Shown: piece after piece, positions 1 to 8,639 of the stretch
How positions within the stretch are numbered: position 1 is the stretch's first letter
How the letters are laid out: each line of letters opens with the position of its first letter
DNA from: Hemicentrotus pulcherrimus
Lineage: Eukaryota; Echinodermata; Echinoidea; Camarodonta; Strongylocentrotidae
Length of the DNA: 17,773 bases
Direction of reading: 5' to 3'
Assembly (NCBI GenBank): GCA_003118195.1
Contig: BEXV01000120.1
Span: 183,207-200,979 of the forward strand
Notes under the pieces: model-generated
Databases searched by the model: none
What the model was told of the DNA's origin: nothing
Seen by the model: only the letters and a program-made list of their open reading frames with translations
Program-made: the position numbers and the translations under genes

Positions 1-368
1 TGGTCTGTGAGAGATACAGGGTAGTCCCATATACATCTTTCTGTGTATAGTGCTTGTAACTTTACGAAGAATGGGCCAAATTTCTTATCATTTTGATGAT
101 TCCAGAACCTTGGAGATGCTAGATGCTAGATGATCAACCTTTCCTGATCGATTCCATAACGTTTCTTTCACAATGCAATCGCATGACCATAACTGGTCTT
201 TACCTTTAAGCAAATCGTAGTGGTTTTAATTTCGAAACGCGGTTTTTTTTTCTTCCTGTATATTATGGTCGAAGAAATGTGAAGCCCAACCGTTTACACA
301 AACTTCACAAACTTTCTTTGGTTTGCATAAACAAAGGTCAAGAACAACACTCACGCAAATTCTCTAAA
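1..368. other. Noncoding stretch, nothing recognised
   Basis: AT-rich sequence with stop codons in every frame and no splice-bounded open segment that stands out. It contains a short local duplication (agatgctagatgatcaa, around 115-135) and a T-run near 243. I see no RNA gene or mobile element. Confidence 0.5.
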
Positions 369-369
369 C

Positions 370-483
370 CTGTCTATCGCCACCCCTCCCTCAACACACC
401 GTCTATCACAATCCCTCCCTCGACAGACCGTCCATCACCACCCCTTCCTATATATCATCCATCTCCACCCCACTCCTATCCAT
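370..483. repeat. Degenerate 30-bp C-rich minisatellite, about four copies
   Basis: The motif C-G/T-GTC-T/C-ATC followed by a C/T-rich run recurs with starts near 370, 400, 429 and 457, so the period is close to 30 bp. The copies diverge and the last two are slightly short. The period is a multiple of three, which by itself keeps a proline/serine-rich frame open (279-503). I read this as a minisatellite artefact rather than a gene, because the frame has no flanking splice sites or promoter signal. Confidence 0.6.
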
Positions 484-503
484 CCCACGGTACTTGTGCA
501 TAG

Positions 504-1135
504 TTTAGTCATCTCCACTCACCACACGACACAATTTTGCTAGTGCATGGGTGAAATTCTGCAATCAGAGCGCACAGAGAGCATCAACATACCACTTCTC
601 AGCTTTCTTGTCCATTTCCCTGTTCCCTTTCTCTCGTGACTTGCCTTGCAATTGCTCATCTTATTTCAAACTCACCCCAGGTACCCGGTAAAGTCTAACC
701 TTGAACATGAAACCGGTGAAAAGATTCCTCCGGGTTAAGCCGAAACCCAATACAAGATCGTGAAGAATCGACGCCTGAATTTATCAGACATGACTGTCAA
801 AATTACATCGTTAGCGATGTCGCTTGGGCTGACGAATATACATTGCAGAACGACATTTTGGCAGGATCATATCGTAAGAATATCGTGAGAAGGGTTAAAG
901 GACCTGTTCGAAAATTGAGAGATTGTATGTAATTGTTTTTCCTTTGAATCATTTAAAAGATATTACAGGGGTGATATTGTTTTAAAAAAAAATTGATAAT
1001 GAAATTGCGAGCACCGTCAAAGTGTAATAAATAAGTTTTGTTTAATGATAAATCGTTAGACACTTTATTTTGCATGAGAAAACTATGCAAACATCCAAAA
1101 TTATATATAACACAATGCTCTATAAATTCGGTTTA
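504..1135. other. Noncoding stretch, nothing recognised
   Basis: AT-rich with frequent stops. A 36-nt minus-strand segment (about 512-547) has an AG before it and a GTGAGT after it, but it is too short to support an exon. No RNA gene or repeat family is recognised. Confidence 0.4.
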
Positions 1136-1163
1136 TGTATTTATTTACTTATTTATTTATTTG
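1136..1163. repeat. (TTTA)n microsatellite
   Basis: A short tract of TTTA units with one interruption (TTTACTTA). Simple sequence of this sort is common in animal noncoding DNA. Confidence 0.85.
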
Positions 1164-2630
1164 AGATGATAGACATATGGATATTACTCCTGACCTTTTC
1201 TAAGTAGCATAATCAATCAAACTTGGCAAATTACTTTCTCTTTTTTTACTCCCATGGGTCGATGCACTTTTCAGGACGAACTATTTCAATAAATTAAATT
1301 TGTTAGGGTAAATGTCTGGAAAATAGAGAACTGTGAGGATACACTATTTTAAGGATTAGTGGTATTTCGTTTTGAGTATTATCGACATTATTGGAGTTTA
1401 AAGAAATATATCATCCATATGAAGTTGCTTAAAAATGGATATTTGAAAATGTCTTCTTTTTCCCCAACGTAGATCATTTTAATTTTCAAAAGGAGTCTAC
1501 ATCCCCTTGCACAACCGCCTCCTCAACGGGATCCAGCAGTTCAGTTTGATTGCCTTTACATTTGATATCTGATCAATAACTTCAATGGTTGCCGATGTTT
1601 TATGGTTGCATGCATGAATAAGAGACCGGTCATTAGTGAAGCTATATCGTTTTTCTAATATGACAGCACAAACTCACACAAATGAACGATGTATTGGCGG
1701 TTGCGGGATTACAACAGAGGACCTGACTGACGGTAATGAGCGTGTAGCAAATCGATATATCGTTATGGAAATTACAATGTAATTACACGTTTATTTCATC
1801 AAACCCTTTACCATGATTATTACATGTAGGGAAATCCCCACGACGTAAAACACATTTGATGGGGATATGTACAGTATGATGTGTTCTGCACCTAATAGTT
1901 ATGGCCATCATGGTCATGCAATATTGCAGCTGCTATTATCATAACAATACCTTCAAAAGCATTTCATTTTCTTCTTCTTCAATAATGGGGGTATCGATCG
2001 TCATTCGGTCCTTCTCGAATGAATCAGCATCCATTTTTTTGACTGCACAGTATTGATTAATAATATGAACTAGCTGGGTGTAGGAAAACAATTGTATTCC
2101 ATTTTTAGTCAGGCACATAACATTAAGTCGTTTCAGGAAGCATGTAATATGAAAAAGATATCAGTTGATTGACCCAAGAACAGCAATTAAAATGCTCGAC
2201 ATGTCAATGGGACCATACTTGGCTCTAGTATATGTCAAGCTATCAGTTTGCTAGGGGGAAGGGGGTGGGGTGGAGATGGAGTATATTTTGTAACGTGTGA
2301 TGTATTCTTCCAGAAATTATAAGAAAATCATCATGTAAACACTCTGTATATTATTACTGTATGAACACATTCACTATGCATTATGCAAGTGTTTTTTTTT
2401 TAAATATAAACATACATTGATTTTACTGCACTCTTAGTCTTATAGACCAATTTAATAGTGATGATAATAGTCAATGTACAAATTGTTGTTCATCCTCAAT
2501 ATGTACAGTATAATCACATCTCACCGGGTGTATAAATGCATTAGAGCTTGTAAATAGACAATAAACGTTTATTTCATAATGTATAAGATTCGTGTGCTAT
2601 CTCTCTGACTACATCTGAATCAGATTGCTG
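1164..2630. other. Long AT-rich noncoding stretch
   Basis: No open frame of note on either strand. It contains a 10-bp palindrome CGATATATCG (1753-1762), a short TTC tract near 1970, a G-rich patch at 2254-2273 with three runs of four or five G plus a GG (short of a full quadruplex motif), and two similar segments acgtttatttcat near 1787 and 2565. Nothing here identifies a gene or a mobile element. Confidence 0.45.
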
Positions 2631-2639
2631 AGATATGGC

Positions 2640-2850
2640 GGGGTTGCTATGTAGTTGCAGATTGTTCAAGAGAGATACCGAGAGATGAAATTAGGGAGTG
2701 ATAGCAGTAGTAGGGCCTTTCGAAGGTGTGGACGAGGACGCCGTTCCCGTCCTCTAACGATGCGAATTGTCAACCCGTCCTGTTCACTATACATAACCCT
2801 TTTCGTTCGTAGTCGACGGCAACTCTCTCTACACGATGACGTAATGCCCC
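2640..2850. promoter_or_regulatory. Mixed-composition block with a CRE-like site
   Basis: This stretch is visibly less AT-rich than its flanks and holds TGACGTAA at 2837-2844, a match to the ATF/CREB family core. An open frame covers 2655-3005 on the plus strand, but its second half is a pyrimidine tract giving a Phe/Leu/Ser/Ile-only translation, so I do not treat it as coding. The regulatory reading is inference from composition and one motif. Confidence 0.15.
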
Positions 2851-2870
2851 CGCGCTTATTTTTGTCATGT

Positions 2871-2975
2871 TATCTTCTTTTTCCTTCTATCATTTTTCTT
2901 TCTGTTTTTCTTATGTTATTCTTTGTTTTTACATCTTTCATCTTCACTTCTATCTTTCCATTGTCTATTCTTATC
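2871..2975. repeat. Pyrimidine-rich tract
   Basis: Long T/C-rich low-complexity run on the plus strand. It inflates open frames by removing stops and yields hydrophobic, low-complexity translations. Confidence 0.7.
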
Positions 2976-3635
2976 ATTTCCCATTTAAGTGATGAAACCA
3001 CTTGACTACAACACCTCTACCTGAAATATACTCGATAAAGGTAAAAGAAAGAGAAACGGGAGAGAAAATCTTGATTAATCAGAACAAAAAGTTTTAAAGT
3101 CATTATTCTGATTTCGAGATAATAACCCCAGCTTGACTCATTGGAAAAATGTTTCATTATCCGATTATGATTATGTATCCCCATGCAATTTCCATTCGCT
3201 TCGGGATAGCCTAGCTGCCTGGCTCGCCATAATCTGTACACATTACGTTAATTGTGTTTGTTTATGATAGCGCAATCCGTGTAGACCATTCATCAAATGT
3301 GTCATGTTAGAATGAAGTATTTTATGGATATAGTAATTGTCTTCACTTTTTATTCTAATGATGTCCATAGTTCGTTTAATTTCCTGTGGCAATGTTACAT
3401 TTGCTTTCTCTCTTTCCATCACATCCCCCTTTCTCTCTGTGTCTATCTCTCGTCATAAATGTATTTCTCTCTTTGTCTTTCGATTGTCAAGCTATAATTT
3501 TAGTTTTCTTCGCCCCATTCTCTCGCAGCCTGTTCCATTACACTCTGTTTGACATGATAACTTATCAATATCATATTGAATAAAGCATAAAACCCGATAA
3601 ATTTGTAGTAAAATTGATTTTCATCACCATAAGAT
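2976..3635. other. Noncoding stretch with a CT-rich tract
   Basis: The CT-rich tract at about 3405-3485 accounts for two overlapping open frames on the plus strand. No splice-bounded segment with a non-repetitive translation was found. Nothing else is recognised. Confidence 0.45.
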
Positions 3636-3639
3636 TATA

Positions 3640-3900
3640 AGGCAGTCTCCACACTATCTTCGAATTTCATATCACTTGCGCGCATTTGCAAAACGATGAC
3701 AGCTATGTTTGCTAATTGTTGTCACTTAAGTGGCATTTAGATAATCGCCTGGGATGACCATCGTCATTATAATCGCTGTCCAGCGATTGAAATCAATTAT
3801 CTCTCGAAGAGACGGGTCGACGTAACACTAGGACCCGTCAAATTAGAGGCTATCTCTCTGCTCTTCTTGAATATACTTTAGCACTCAGTTGACAAACCCC
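3640..3900. promoter_or_regulatory. Candidate cis-regulatory block with NK-type palindrome and two hairpins
   Basis: Non-repetitive and motif-dense. It holds the palindrome CACTTAAGTG (3723-3732), which is two overlapping NK2-class core sites (TTAAGTG on each strand), plus GCTAATTG, TGACAG and two TAATC-type homeodomain cores nearby. It also has an inverted repeat AATCGCTG/CAGCGATT (3771-3788, 2-nt loop) and a second, GACGGGTC/GACCCGTC (3811-3839, 13-nt loop). Function is inferred; motif content alone cannot prove an enhancer. Confidence 0.22.
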
Positions 3901-3939
3901 CGTACAAAAAAGACATCAACCTGTTCTAGTATACAATTT

Positions 3940-4520
3940 TTAAAGGGATGGTTGAGTTCTGGTAAACTTGGAAAATGATATGTGATCTTTCCCATTTTTG
4001 TATGTCAGCTTGGAAAGAAATCACAGTAGGAAATGTCCCCTGAAAAGGATTCCTCGTCAAATGCACTTTTATTAAAAATTTAACAAATAATGGTTAAATA
4101 AAGTTTGGACCAAATTTCACTCCTATTTCTGTATGCAGTGCATTTTTAGGAACAATTAAGAGTGAGTCACTTTCTTTCGTCATTTGGATCATTCCCAAAC
4201 CACAAATTGAACATCAGTTCCTAAGTACTAGTACTCACTAATCAATCTTTTTCTATGCAATGGCTGCCAGACAATTTTTTGTAAAATGACATCGAATGAC
4301 GAGAACTTATAACTTATAAAATATCTTTAAAACGCTGTCAACACACAAGGCGGTTTAATATGCATCCATGATACAACCAACGGTAACAGGCCTATTTGGC
4401 AGCTAAGTACACGGGAGCATTACATGTAAATGACGCTGAAGCACTCACGGGACAGTCGAAAACAAACAGCAAAATTTAATCAAACACGGTATCAGTCTGT
4501 TGTTGATGGCTTGAAGATAT
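3940..4520. other. Noncoding stretch, nothing recognised
   Basis: AT-rich. The opening aaagggatggttgagttctgg resembles the start of dispersed animal repeats, but no second copy or terminal repeat is visible in the window. A common TTACATGTAA palindrome lies near 4421. Confidence 0.35.
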
Positions 4521-4527
4521 TACTCAC

Positions 4528-4626
4528 CCATGCTAATGGTATCTTTGCATGGCTTTAACGAAATGGAAGTATAAGCGGCGAGGTATACCCGCGGCGTCGC
4601 AGTGGAGTTGTGGCGTATATTAATGG
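4528..4626 (-). CDS. Possible internal exon, protein unknown
   Basis: On the minus strand a good acceptor (pyrimidine-rich tattcccttcacag) precedes 4626 and a strong donor (ATGG followed by gtgagtaat) follows 4528. The 99 bp between them is open in one frame: it starts by completing a phase-1 codon and ends one base into the next, so the exon would be symmetric 1-1. The translation (begins INIRHNSTATPRVYL) is non-repetitive, with some GC-rich codons in an AT-rich surrounding. Symmetric phase-1 exons are typical of shuffled extracellular modules, but no domain is recognised and no partner exon was found. Chance splice-like sites remain a real alternative. Confidence 0.25.
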
Positions 4627-4639
4627 CTGTGAAGGGAAT

Positions 4640-5030
4640 ACACATTTTGTATATATAGCAAACAAAGGAGAAACGGGAAGTATTTATTAAAGGTAGTATC
4701 AAACATTTGCAGACTTTTTCCTTTTAGTAAAAAGGTGTTCGAATCCTCTCAAAAAGGTCCTGAATTGTTACAATCGTAGTTTGTAGCTTCAAATTAAAAA
4801 GAAACGTTTAGATTCCTAAGAGGTAAATTAATATGTTGTATATTTGGACCCTTTAAAGGTCTCAGGTAACATAGAATTATATTATTTTTATTTGTTGTTG
4901 TTGAGATAATTAAAATACGAAACCGTCAAAAGAGATGAACAATTTCATCTGTACAAAATATTGTTCCTATTAAACGCAAAGCCAATCCAGTATCTGAGCT
5001 GCAAATCCTAATAAGAGTTAAGCATTGACA
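4640..5030. other. Noncoding stretch with an isolated B-box-like string
   Basis: GTTCGAATCC at about 4737 resembles the core of a tRNA B box, but the flanks do not pair well as a T-arm and no A box lies at the right distance, so I do not call a tRNA or SINE. Otherwise AT-rich and unremarkable. Confidence 0.35.
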
Positions 5031-5082
5031 AAAACAAGAAACAAAAAACGAAACAAAACAACAAACAAAAAAACAAACAAAT
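5031..5082. repeat. (AAAC)n-like low-complexity tract
   Basis: Irregular AAAC/AAAAC units on the plus strand. The minus-strand frame through it (4926-5129) is a repeat artefact rich in Phe, Val, Cys and Ser. Confidence 0.75.
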
Positions 5083-5890
5083 GTATATTGGATATTGTTT
5101 TGTCGTTTACTAGCATTTCTCCAAAACACCCCGAGTCCCTATGCGCAAACGATGAGTGCATTTAAATCAGCGTCTTCAAAATTCACATTATGCGGCCAGT
5201 TTTCCGTGGGACGCGAAGTATTTTCAGGCCAGAAGCGTGTGTTTAGTTAATGCTTAATGAATTGTATTTGGAGCTAAATTTAAGTCACATTAAACCGAAT
5301 GCTTCGAAGAAATACACAATACTGTGAATAGATGGAATAATTATGTAAATGCATAGTGAAAAAAAAGTGCTAGAGGGTTCAGCCATCCTGCCAAGATTGA
5401 TTGAATTTTGTCTATTACCCTTTCAGTTGGAAAGAATAATGAGTCTTCAATGTCAATAATGAGTGGTAATGAGAAAGAGCATCCTTTCTATACGTATATT
5501 GGCTTGATAAAGTCGACTTGGTAATGAGGCAACTTAAAAGCTGGAACAAAAGGACAGAATTCCGCTTTTACCAAGGAAACCATGACTCCTCGAATCGGTT
5601 TGATTTGTGTGAGTGTGCTATTGAACGTCGGTGGAATACAAAATGTTACTTTATTTTCATTTACGTTTTATTTTGTGCATTTCTTCCTATAAATTGGTAA
5701 CAAAATTCAACCATTTTACTTAACCGTCCATTCCAATAAGATCCGTATGACAAACACCCAAGGACATGCAATGTTCTCTCAAAACCCGGGGTAAATATCG
5801 GTTTGCAATAAGACAGATCTGTACGAGTCACGAAATTGAACAACACATTTGGGAAGCTCGTTCCAGAATTCATCACGGAATAATTTTTAT
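5083..5890. other. Noncoding stretch, weak exon-like segment only
   Basis: An acceptor-like tattaccctttcag precedes 5427 and one frame stays open to a weak donor (TTG before gtaatg) at 5520. The donor is poor and the translation is unremarkable, so it is not called as an exon. Longer frames on both strands at 5518-5930 overlap each other and show no recognisable domain. Confidence 0.35.
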
Positions 5891-5892
5891 TT

Positions 5893-5931
5893 ATGAAAAC
5901 CATCTTCTCTTGCTTGACAGATCTGTGCACT
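5893..5931. repeat. Dispersed segment, copy 1
   Basis: The stretch from ATGAAAACCATCTTCTCT to ATCTGTGCAC is closely similar to 6115-6151 (ATGAAACTCATCTTCTCT to ATCCGTGCAAT), about 220 bp downstream in the same orientation. Each copy is followed by simple sequence, CT-rich here and CA-rich at the second. The pair could be two fragments of one dispersed element or an old local duplication. Confidence 0.45.
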
Positions 5932-6090
5932 CGTGACTGTCTCTCCGTCTCTCTCTTTCTCTCTTACTGTCATCGCATGGCCACGTACATTTCATCCCCG
6001 TCTGTCTCACTCTCATTTTCTTTCTCTCAGTCCTTAAATCTGTTTTTATCTATTATCTCCCTTACGGTCTCTCTGTCATTCTATATCTCT
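5932..6090. repeat. CT-rich tract
   Basis: Interrupted TCTC/TTTC run. The plus-strand open frame through it translates mainly as Ser, Leu and Phe and is not credible as a gene. Confidence 0.7.
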
Positions 6091-6114
6091 CCAAAAATGT
6101 CATTATGAAGATTA

Positions 6115-6151
6115 ATGAAACTCATCTTCTCTCTATTAGATCCGTGCAATC
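6115..6151. repeat. Dispersed segment, copy 2
   Basis: Partner of 5893-5931 with a few mismatches and small indels. Read on the minus strand it follows the tRNA-like sequence and GT tract at 6223-6151, so it might be the body of the same SINE-like element. That link is inference. Confidence 0.4.
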
Positions 6152-6182
6152 ACACACACACACACACAACACGCACACACAC
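6151..6182. repeat. (CA)n microsatellite
   Basis: CA dinucleotide tract with two interruptions. It directly abuts the tRNA-like segment and stands where the 3' half of that tRNA-like sequence would be. Confidence 0.9.
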
Positions 6183-6223
6183 GGATTACGAGACCTCTGC
6201 TCTACCAACTGAGCTATCGCGCC
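6182..6223 (-). ncRNA. 5' half of a tRNA-like sequence (tRNA-derived SINE head or tRNA pseudogene)
   Basis: On the minus strand from 6223 the sequence reads as tRNA positions 1-42. There are seven acceptor bases, then TA, a D-stem GCTC pairing with GAGC, and the D-loop AGTTGGTA. TAGCTCAGTTGG is an exact fit to the pol III A box. An anticodon-loop-like CTCGTAA follows (CGT, which would read threonine), although the anticodon stem pairs imperfectly. The variable and T arms are absent and a GT tract (minus strand) begins instead. Real tRNA genes need the T arm and B box, so this is a relic. Sea urchin genomes carry tRNA-derived SINEs, which makes a SINE head the likeliest source. Confidence 0.65.
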
Positions 6224-6249
6224 TCCTCTTAGGAAGAGAGTTGGAAGGT

Positions 6250-6275
<26 letters not shown>
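6250..6275. repeat. (GA)n microsatellite
   Basis: Uninterrupted AG dinucleotide tract next to the G-rich run at 6276. Confidence 0.9.
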
Positions 6276-6282
<7 letters not shown>

Positions 6283-6299
6283 GGTGGGGTGGGGTGGGG
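6276..6299 (+). other. G-quadruplex motif
   Basis: Five G-runs of 3, 5, 4, 4 and 4 bases separated by single A or T residues. This meets the usual quadruplex pattern (four runs of at least three G with short loops), and one-base loops favour a stable parallel fold. It follows a GA tract, so it may simply be part of a purine-rich expansion. Confidence 0.75.
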
Positions 6300-6302
6300 C
6301 TG

Positions 6303-6640
6303 GTAATTTTTGAATAAAGATTAGAGGTCCAATGTCAATTATAGCCATCTACTATTTAAAAAAAAGCAAAACAAAACAAAACTTAAAACACCACAATATT
6401 CTTAAAGTTGATTGAAGGTACAAACATCGTATTCAACAAAATGCCTACATTATTACAAAACCATGATTAAAAAAAAGATATTAACACGATAAATGAAACA
6501 GTGGCTGTCAATAACCGATCAGATACAAACAAACAATTTTGGCTTGTTCAAGCCTGTTTTAAAAAGCAAGAAAGCAGATATTGAGATCAATAATTCAAAA
6601 ACAATCAAATTATGTTGTCATCAGACGGATGGAAAGGGTT
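6303..6640. other. AT-rich noncoding stretch
   Basis: A-rich with short AAAC units near 6365. Stops occur in all frames. Nothing recognised. Confidence 0.5.
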
Positions 6641-6644
6641 AGAC

Positions 6645-7015
6645 TTTTTCCTCGTTGTATCATAACATCCCACAAAAAAGGTGCACGTCACTTGGGCTAA
6701 CAGGCCATATAGTTACCCCACGCGTCTGGTCAAGCCTCATGAATTTATGCTGGGCCGCCTCCAGTCATGATCAATACCTCTTTCTTTAATGAGAGCTCGG
6801 TCATTATCGAGTGGCTTCCAAAAATAAAGAGGTGGATTCCCGCGCTCGCTGGCGCGCCAATTTTGGTGATGACCTCATATGGCGGGTTCACTGGCCCTCT
6901 GATGTAAGCTCTAATGTTGCACTATGTGCTGATGTATACGAGAGCCAACATTAATATTGAGGATCCTGGTTGACGTTGAACGTCACGAGGCGCTCAGGGG
7001 TTGGCAGATCGGTTA
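6645..7015. promoter_or_regulatory. Candidate cis-regulatory block ending in a CRE-like inverted repeat
   Basis: Noticeably more GC-rich and complex than its flanks, with no simple repeats. Motifs seen by eye: TGACGT-TGA-ACGTCA at 6971-6985 (two inverted CRE half-sites), TGACCTCA near 6870 (nuclear-receptor half-site on the minus strand), CCATATAGTT near 6704 (imperfect CArG), TTCCCGCGC near 6837 (E2F-like), CATATG (E-box) and several TAAT cores. Frames on both strands are short. I infer an enhancer or promoter-distal element; the alternative is unique sequence that merely escaped repeat insertion. Confidence 0.25.
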
Positions 7016-7020
7016 CATCT

Positions 7021-7076
7021 GCTAGAGAGAGGAAAGAGATGGAGAGAGGAGGAAGGAAAGAGAGGAGTTGAAATGT
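7021..7076. repeat. Purine-rich (GGAGA/GAAAG) tract
   Basis: Plus-strand GA-rich low-complexity run. The two overlapping minus-strand frames across 6951-7392 depend on it and on neighbouring A-rich sequence, so they are not treated as genes. Confidence 0.7.
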
Positions 7077-7079
7077 AAT

Positions 7080-7700
7080 GTAACTAAGCGAATAATAGGG
7101 AACGCCATAAACGCTGAGGATAAAGACAGGTATAGGATGGGAGGGGAGTGGCAAATAGAGGTTGAATGTGGTAAAATGAGATGAGAAAAACAAAATCAAA
7201 GCGATCATGTAGTAAATTGGAATTATTGGCGGGGGAGAAAACAGACGACACAGAGTTTGCTGGAAGAAAGAACAAAATGGTGAAAAAAAAAACAAAAAAC
7301 GAAGAGCAGAGGACGGAAAAAGAGATAGAAAGATGCCTATTCACACTAAATTCATTTGTGTACGTAACTTTATTCAATTTCCAGATTGTCATGGGATATC
7401 CCCAGTCAGAAAATTTGCAAAATGGCCATACAATATTGATTTGACCTGCAAAATAATAATTAAAACCAATTGATTTTTATAATTTTTATAATTTAGACAT
7501 CAGTTCTGTGCCACTTCATTTTGATAGATTTTTTTTTGTGTGTGACGCCAACGGTCGGTTCGAAGAGTATGAACGAGTGTTAAATTACTTTAATTACATT
7601 GTTATGAGTTGTTATTATTGGTTTTCAAAGAAAAATCGGTGGCCACATGTTCGCTTAGAACGTAGAGGGTGTTTCATCTAACTAAGGTCCAATTTTCAAA
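7080..7700. other. Noncoding stretch, weak terminal-exon-like segment
   Basis: An acceptor-like pyrimidine stretch ending tcaatttccag precedes 7392, after which a 19-codon frame runs to a stop at 7444. All three frames are open for similar lengths there, so coding is not supported. TTTTTATAA is repeated twice near 7475. Confidence 0.35.
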
Positions 7701-7703
7701 GGG

Positions 7704-7727
7704 CCCCGGCTACCCTCCCCCCTCCCC
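7704..7727 (-). other. G-quadruplex motif on the minus strand
   Basis: C-runs of 4, 3, 6 and 4 bases (7704-7707, 7713-7715, 7717-7722, 7724-7727), with loops of 5, 1 and 1 bases, give a canonical quadruplex pattern on the minus strand. It lies in an otherwise AT-rich neighbourhood. Confidence 0.7.
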
Positions 7728-8080
7728 GGTACCTTGGACTCTTCATAGTTTCAGTTTGTAAAAAGAAATGAAATTCAGAGCAAAGGGGCTTTTGTTTTTG
7801 TATCTACCCCCAAGAATCTCAACATTCTTTTACCTGTGCAAATTGAGAAAGTGGGGTTACGAAATGGACTTAATACCGAGCTTTCTAAAAGGCCGCCCTT
7901 AAAATACGTGAGAAAATCTTAACGGCCTAAAGGTATCTCTTCCAAATTTTCCATTTTTATGCCAAACTAGTTCTCTCGATCGGTCACAGTAACATTTGTC
8001 CAGTTATCAGATTTCCTTCCAAGAAATGTGGTCAAATATTGTTCCTCCTTGCTGAACAATGAGTTTTAATTATTAAGCCT
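7728..8080. other. Noncoding stretch, nothing recognised
   Basis: Stops in all frames and no splice-bounded segment. No RNA gene or repeat family was recognised. Confidence 0.45.
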
Positions 8081-8226
8081 ACCTGTCTTAGTGGCCACCT
8101 CTAAATAAATAAACCTGTCTGTAGTAGTCATCCATTTTGCATCCATATAGAAGGAAACGTGTGTTAAAGAACCTGTCTAGGAAGGACACCTGACTGCAAT
8201 GGCCATTTGCATTTCCCTAGGAAGGC
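8081..8226. repeat. Degenerate repeat with CCTGTCT units
   Basis: ACCTGTCT occurs at 8081, 8113 and 8171, each followed by a variable AGT or AGG stretch and then a GGCCACC, GTCATCC or GGACACC segment. Two copies of ccctaggaaggc-like sequence follow. This pattern resembles decayed minisatellite or dispersed repeats in marine invertebrate genomes. Confidence 0.4.
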
Positions 8227-8455
8227 CTTATTAGTATAGGTTCGTTTGTGTCTGCACCTATTATGAGTTCGTGCTGATAAAAAGTATCGTAAAAAGCAGT
8301 ATCATCTTATTTTGATCTATGATGATTATATTCCCCTTCTTCTACCATAACTCTTCACTAAAACAATATCATCCATACTTCCATATGTGTTTCTTCCATT
8401 TTGAAATTTCAATCGTTTAGAATGTGGTGACCCCTAATAGATTACTCGGTCGGCA
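8227..8455. other. Noncoding stretch, nothing recognised
   Basis: AT-rich with frequent stops; no motif or repeat stands out. Confidence 0.45.
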
Positions 8456-8634
8456 TGGGTCAGAATGATGTGGTGTATATAAAAGAACCGTAATTTATCC
8501 TTTTGTATCAAATATCGTCTGTCATATCTCCTGGTTTATTAAATCAATATCGAAACGTTTCCATACATCCGCCGACAGCTGCTACCGTACAAACTGCTAT
8601 CATTGTCAATTATTGATCCGGTCATTCTGACCCA
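8456..8634. mobile_element. Possible MITE or fold-back remnant with 13-bp inverted ends
   Basis: TGGGTCAGAATGA at 8456-8468 is an exact reverse complement of TCATTCTGACCCA at 8622-8634, bounding a 179-bp interval. A perfect 13-bp match at this spacing is unlikely but possible by chance in 17.8 kb. The interior holds a good TATA box, TATATAAAAG (8476-8485). No clear target-site duplication flanks the arms (gca on the left, gat on the right), which weakens the transposon reading. Confidence 0.3.
8476..8485 (+). promoter_or_regulatory. TATA-box-like sequence
   Basis: TATATAAAAG matches the TATAWAAR core consensus. A start site about 30 bp downstream would fall near 8510, but no open frame of note follows within 400 bp, so promoter activity is not supported by context. 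Confidence 0.2.
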
Positions 8635-8639
8635 GATAT

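Noticed and set aside
2655..3005. 116-codon plus-strand frame
   Set aside because: The second half is a pyrimidine tract; no splice sites or recognisable protein features.
4735..4752. tRNA B-box-like GTTCGAATCC
   Set aside because: The T-stem pairs poorly and there is no A box at the expected distance.
5427..5520. Acceptor-bounded open segment on the plus strand
   Set aside because: The donor (TTG/gtaatg) is weak and the translation is unremarkable; it would need transcript evidence.
6951..7444. Three overlapping open frames on both strands (87-114 codons)
   Set aside because: They arise from a GA-rich tract and A-runs, overlap one another on opposite strands and give low-complexity Phe/Ser or Lys/Glu translations.
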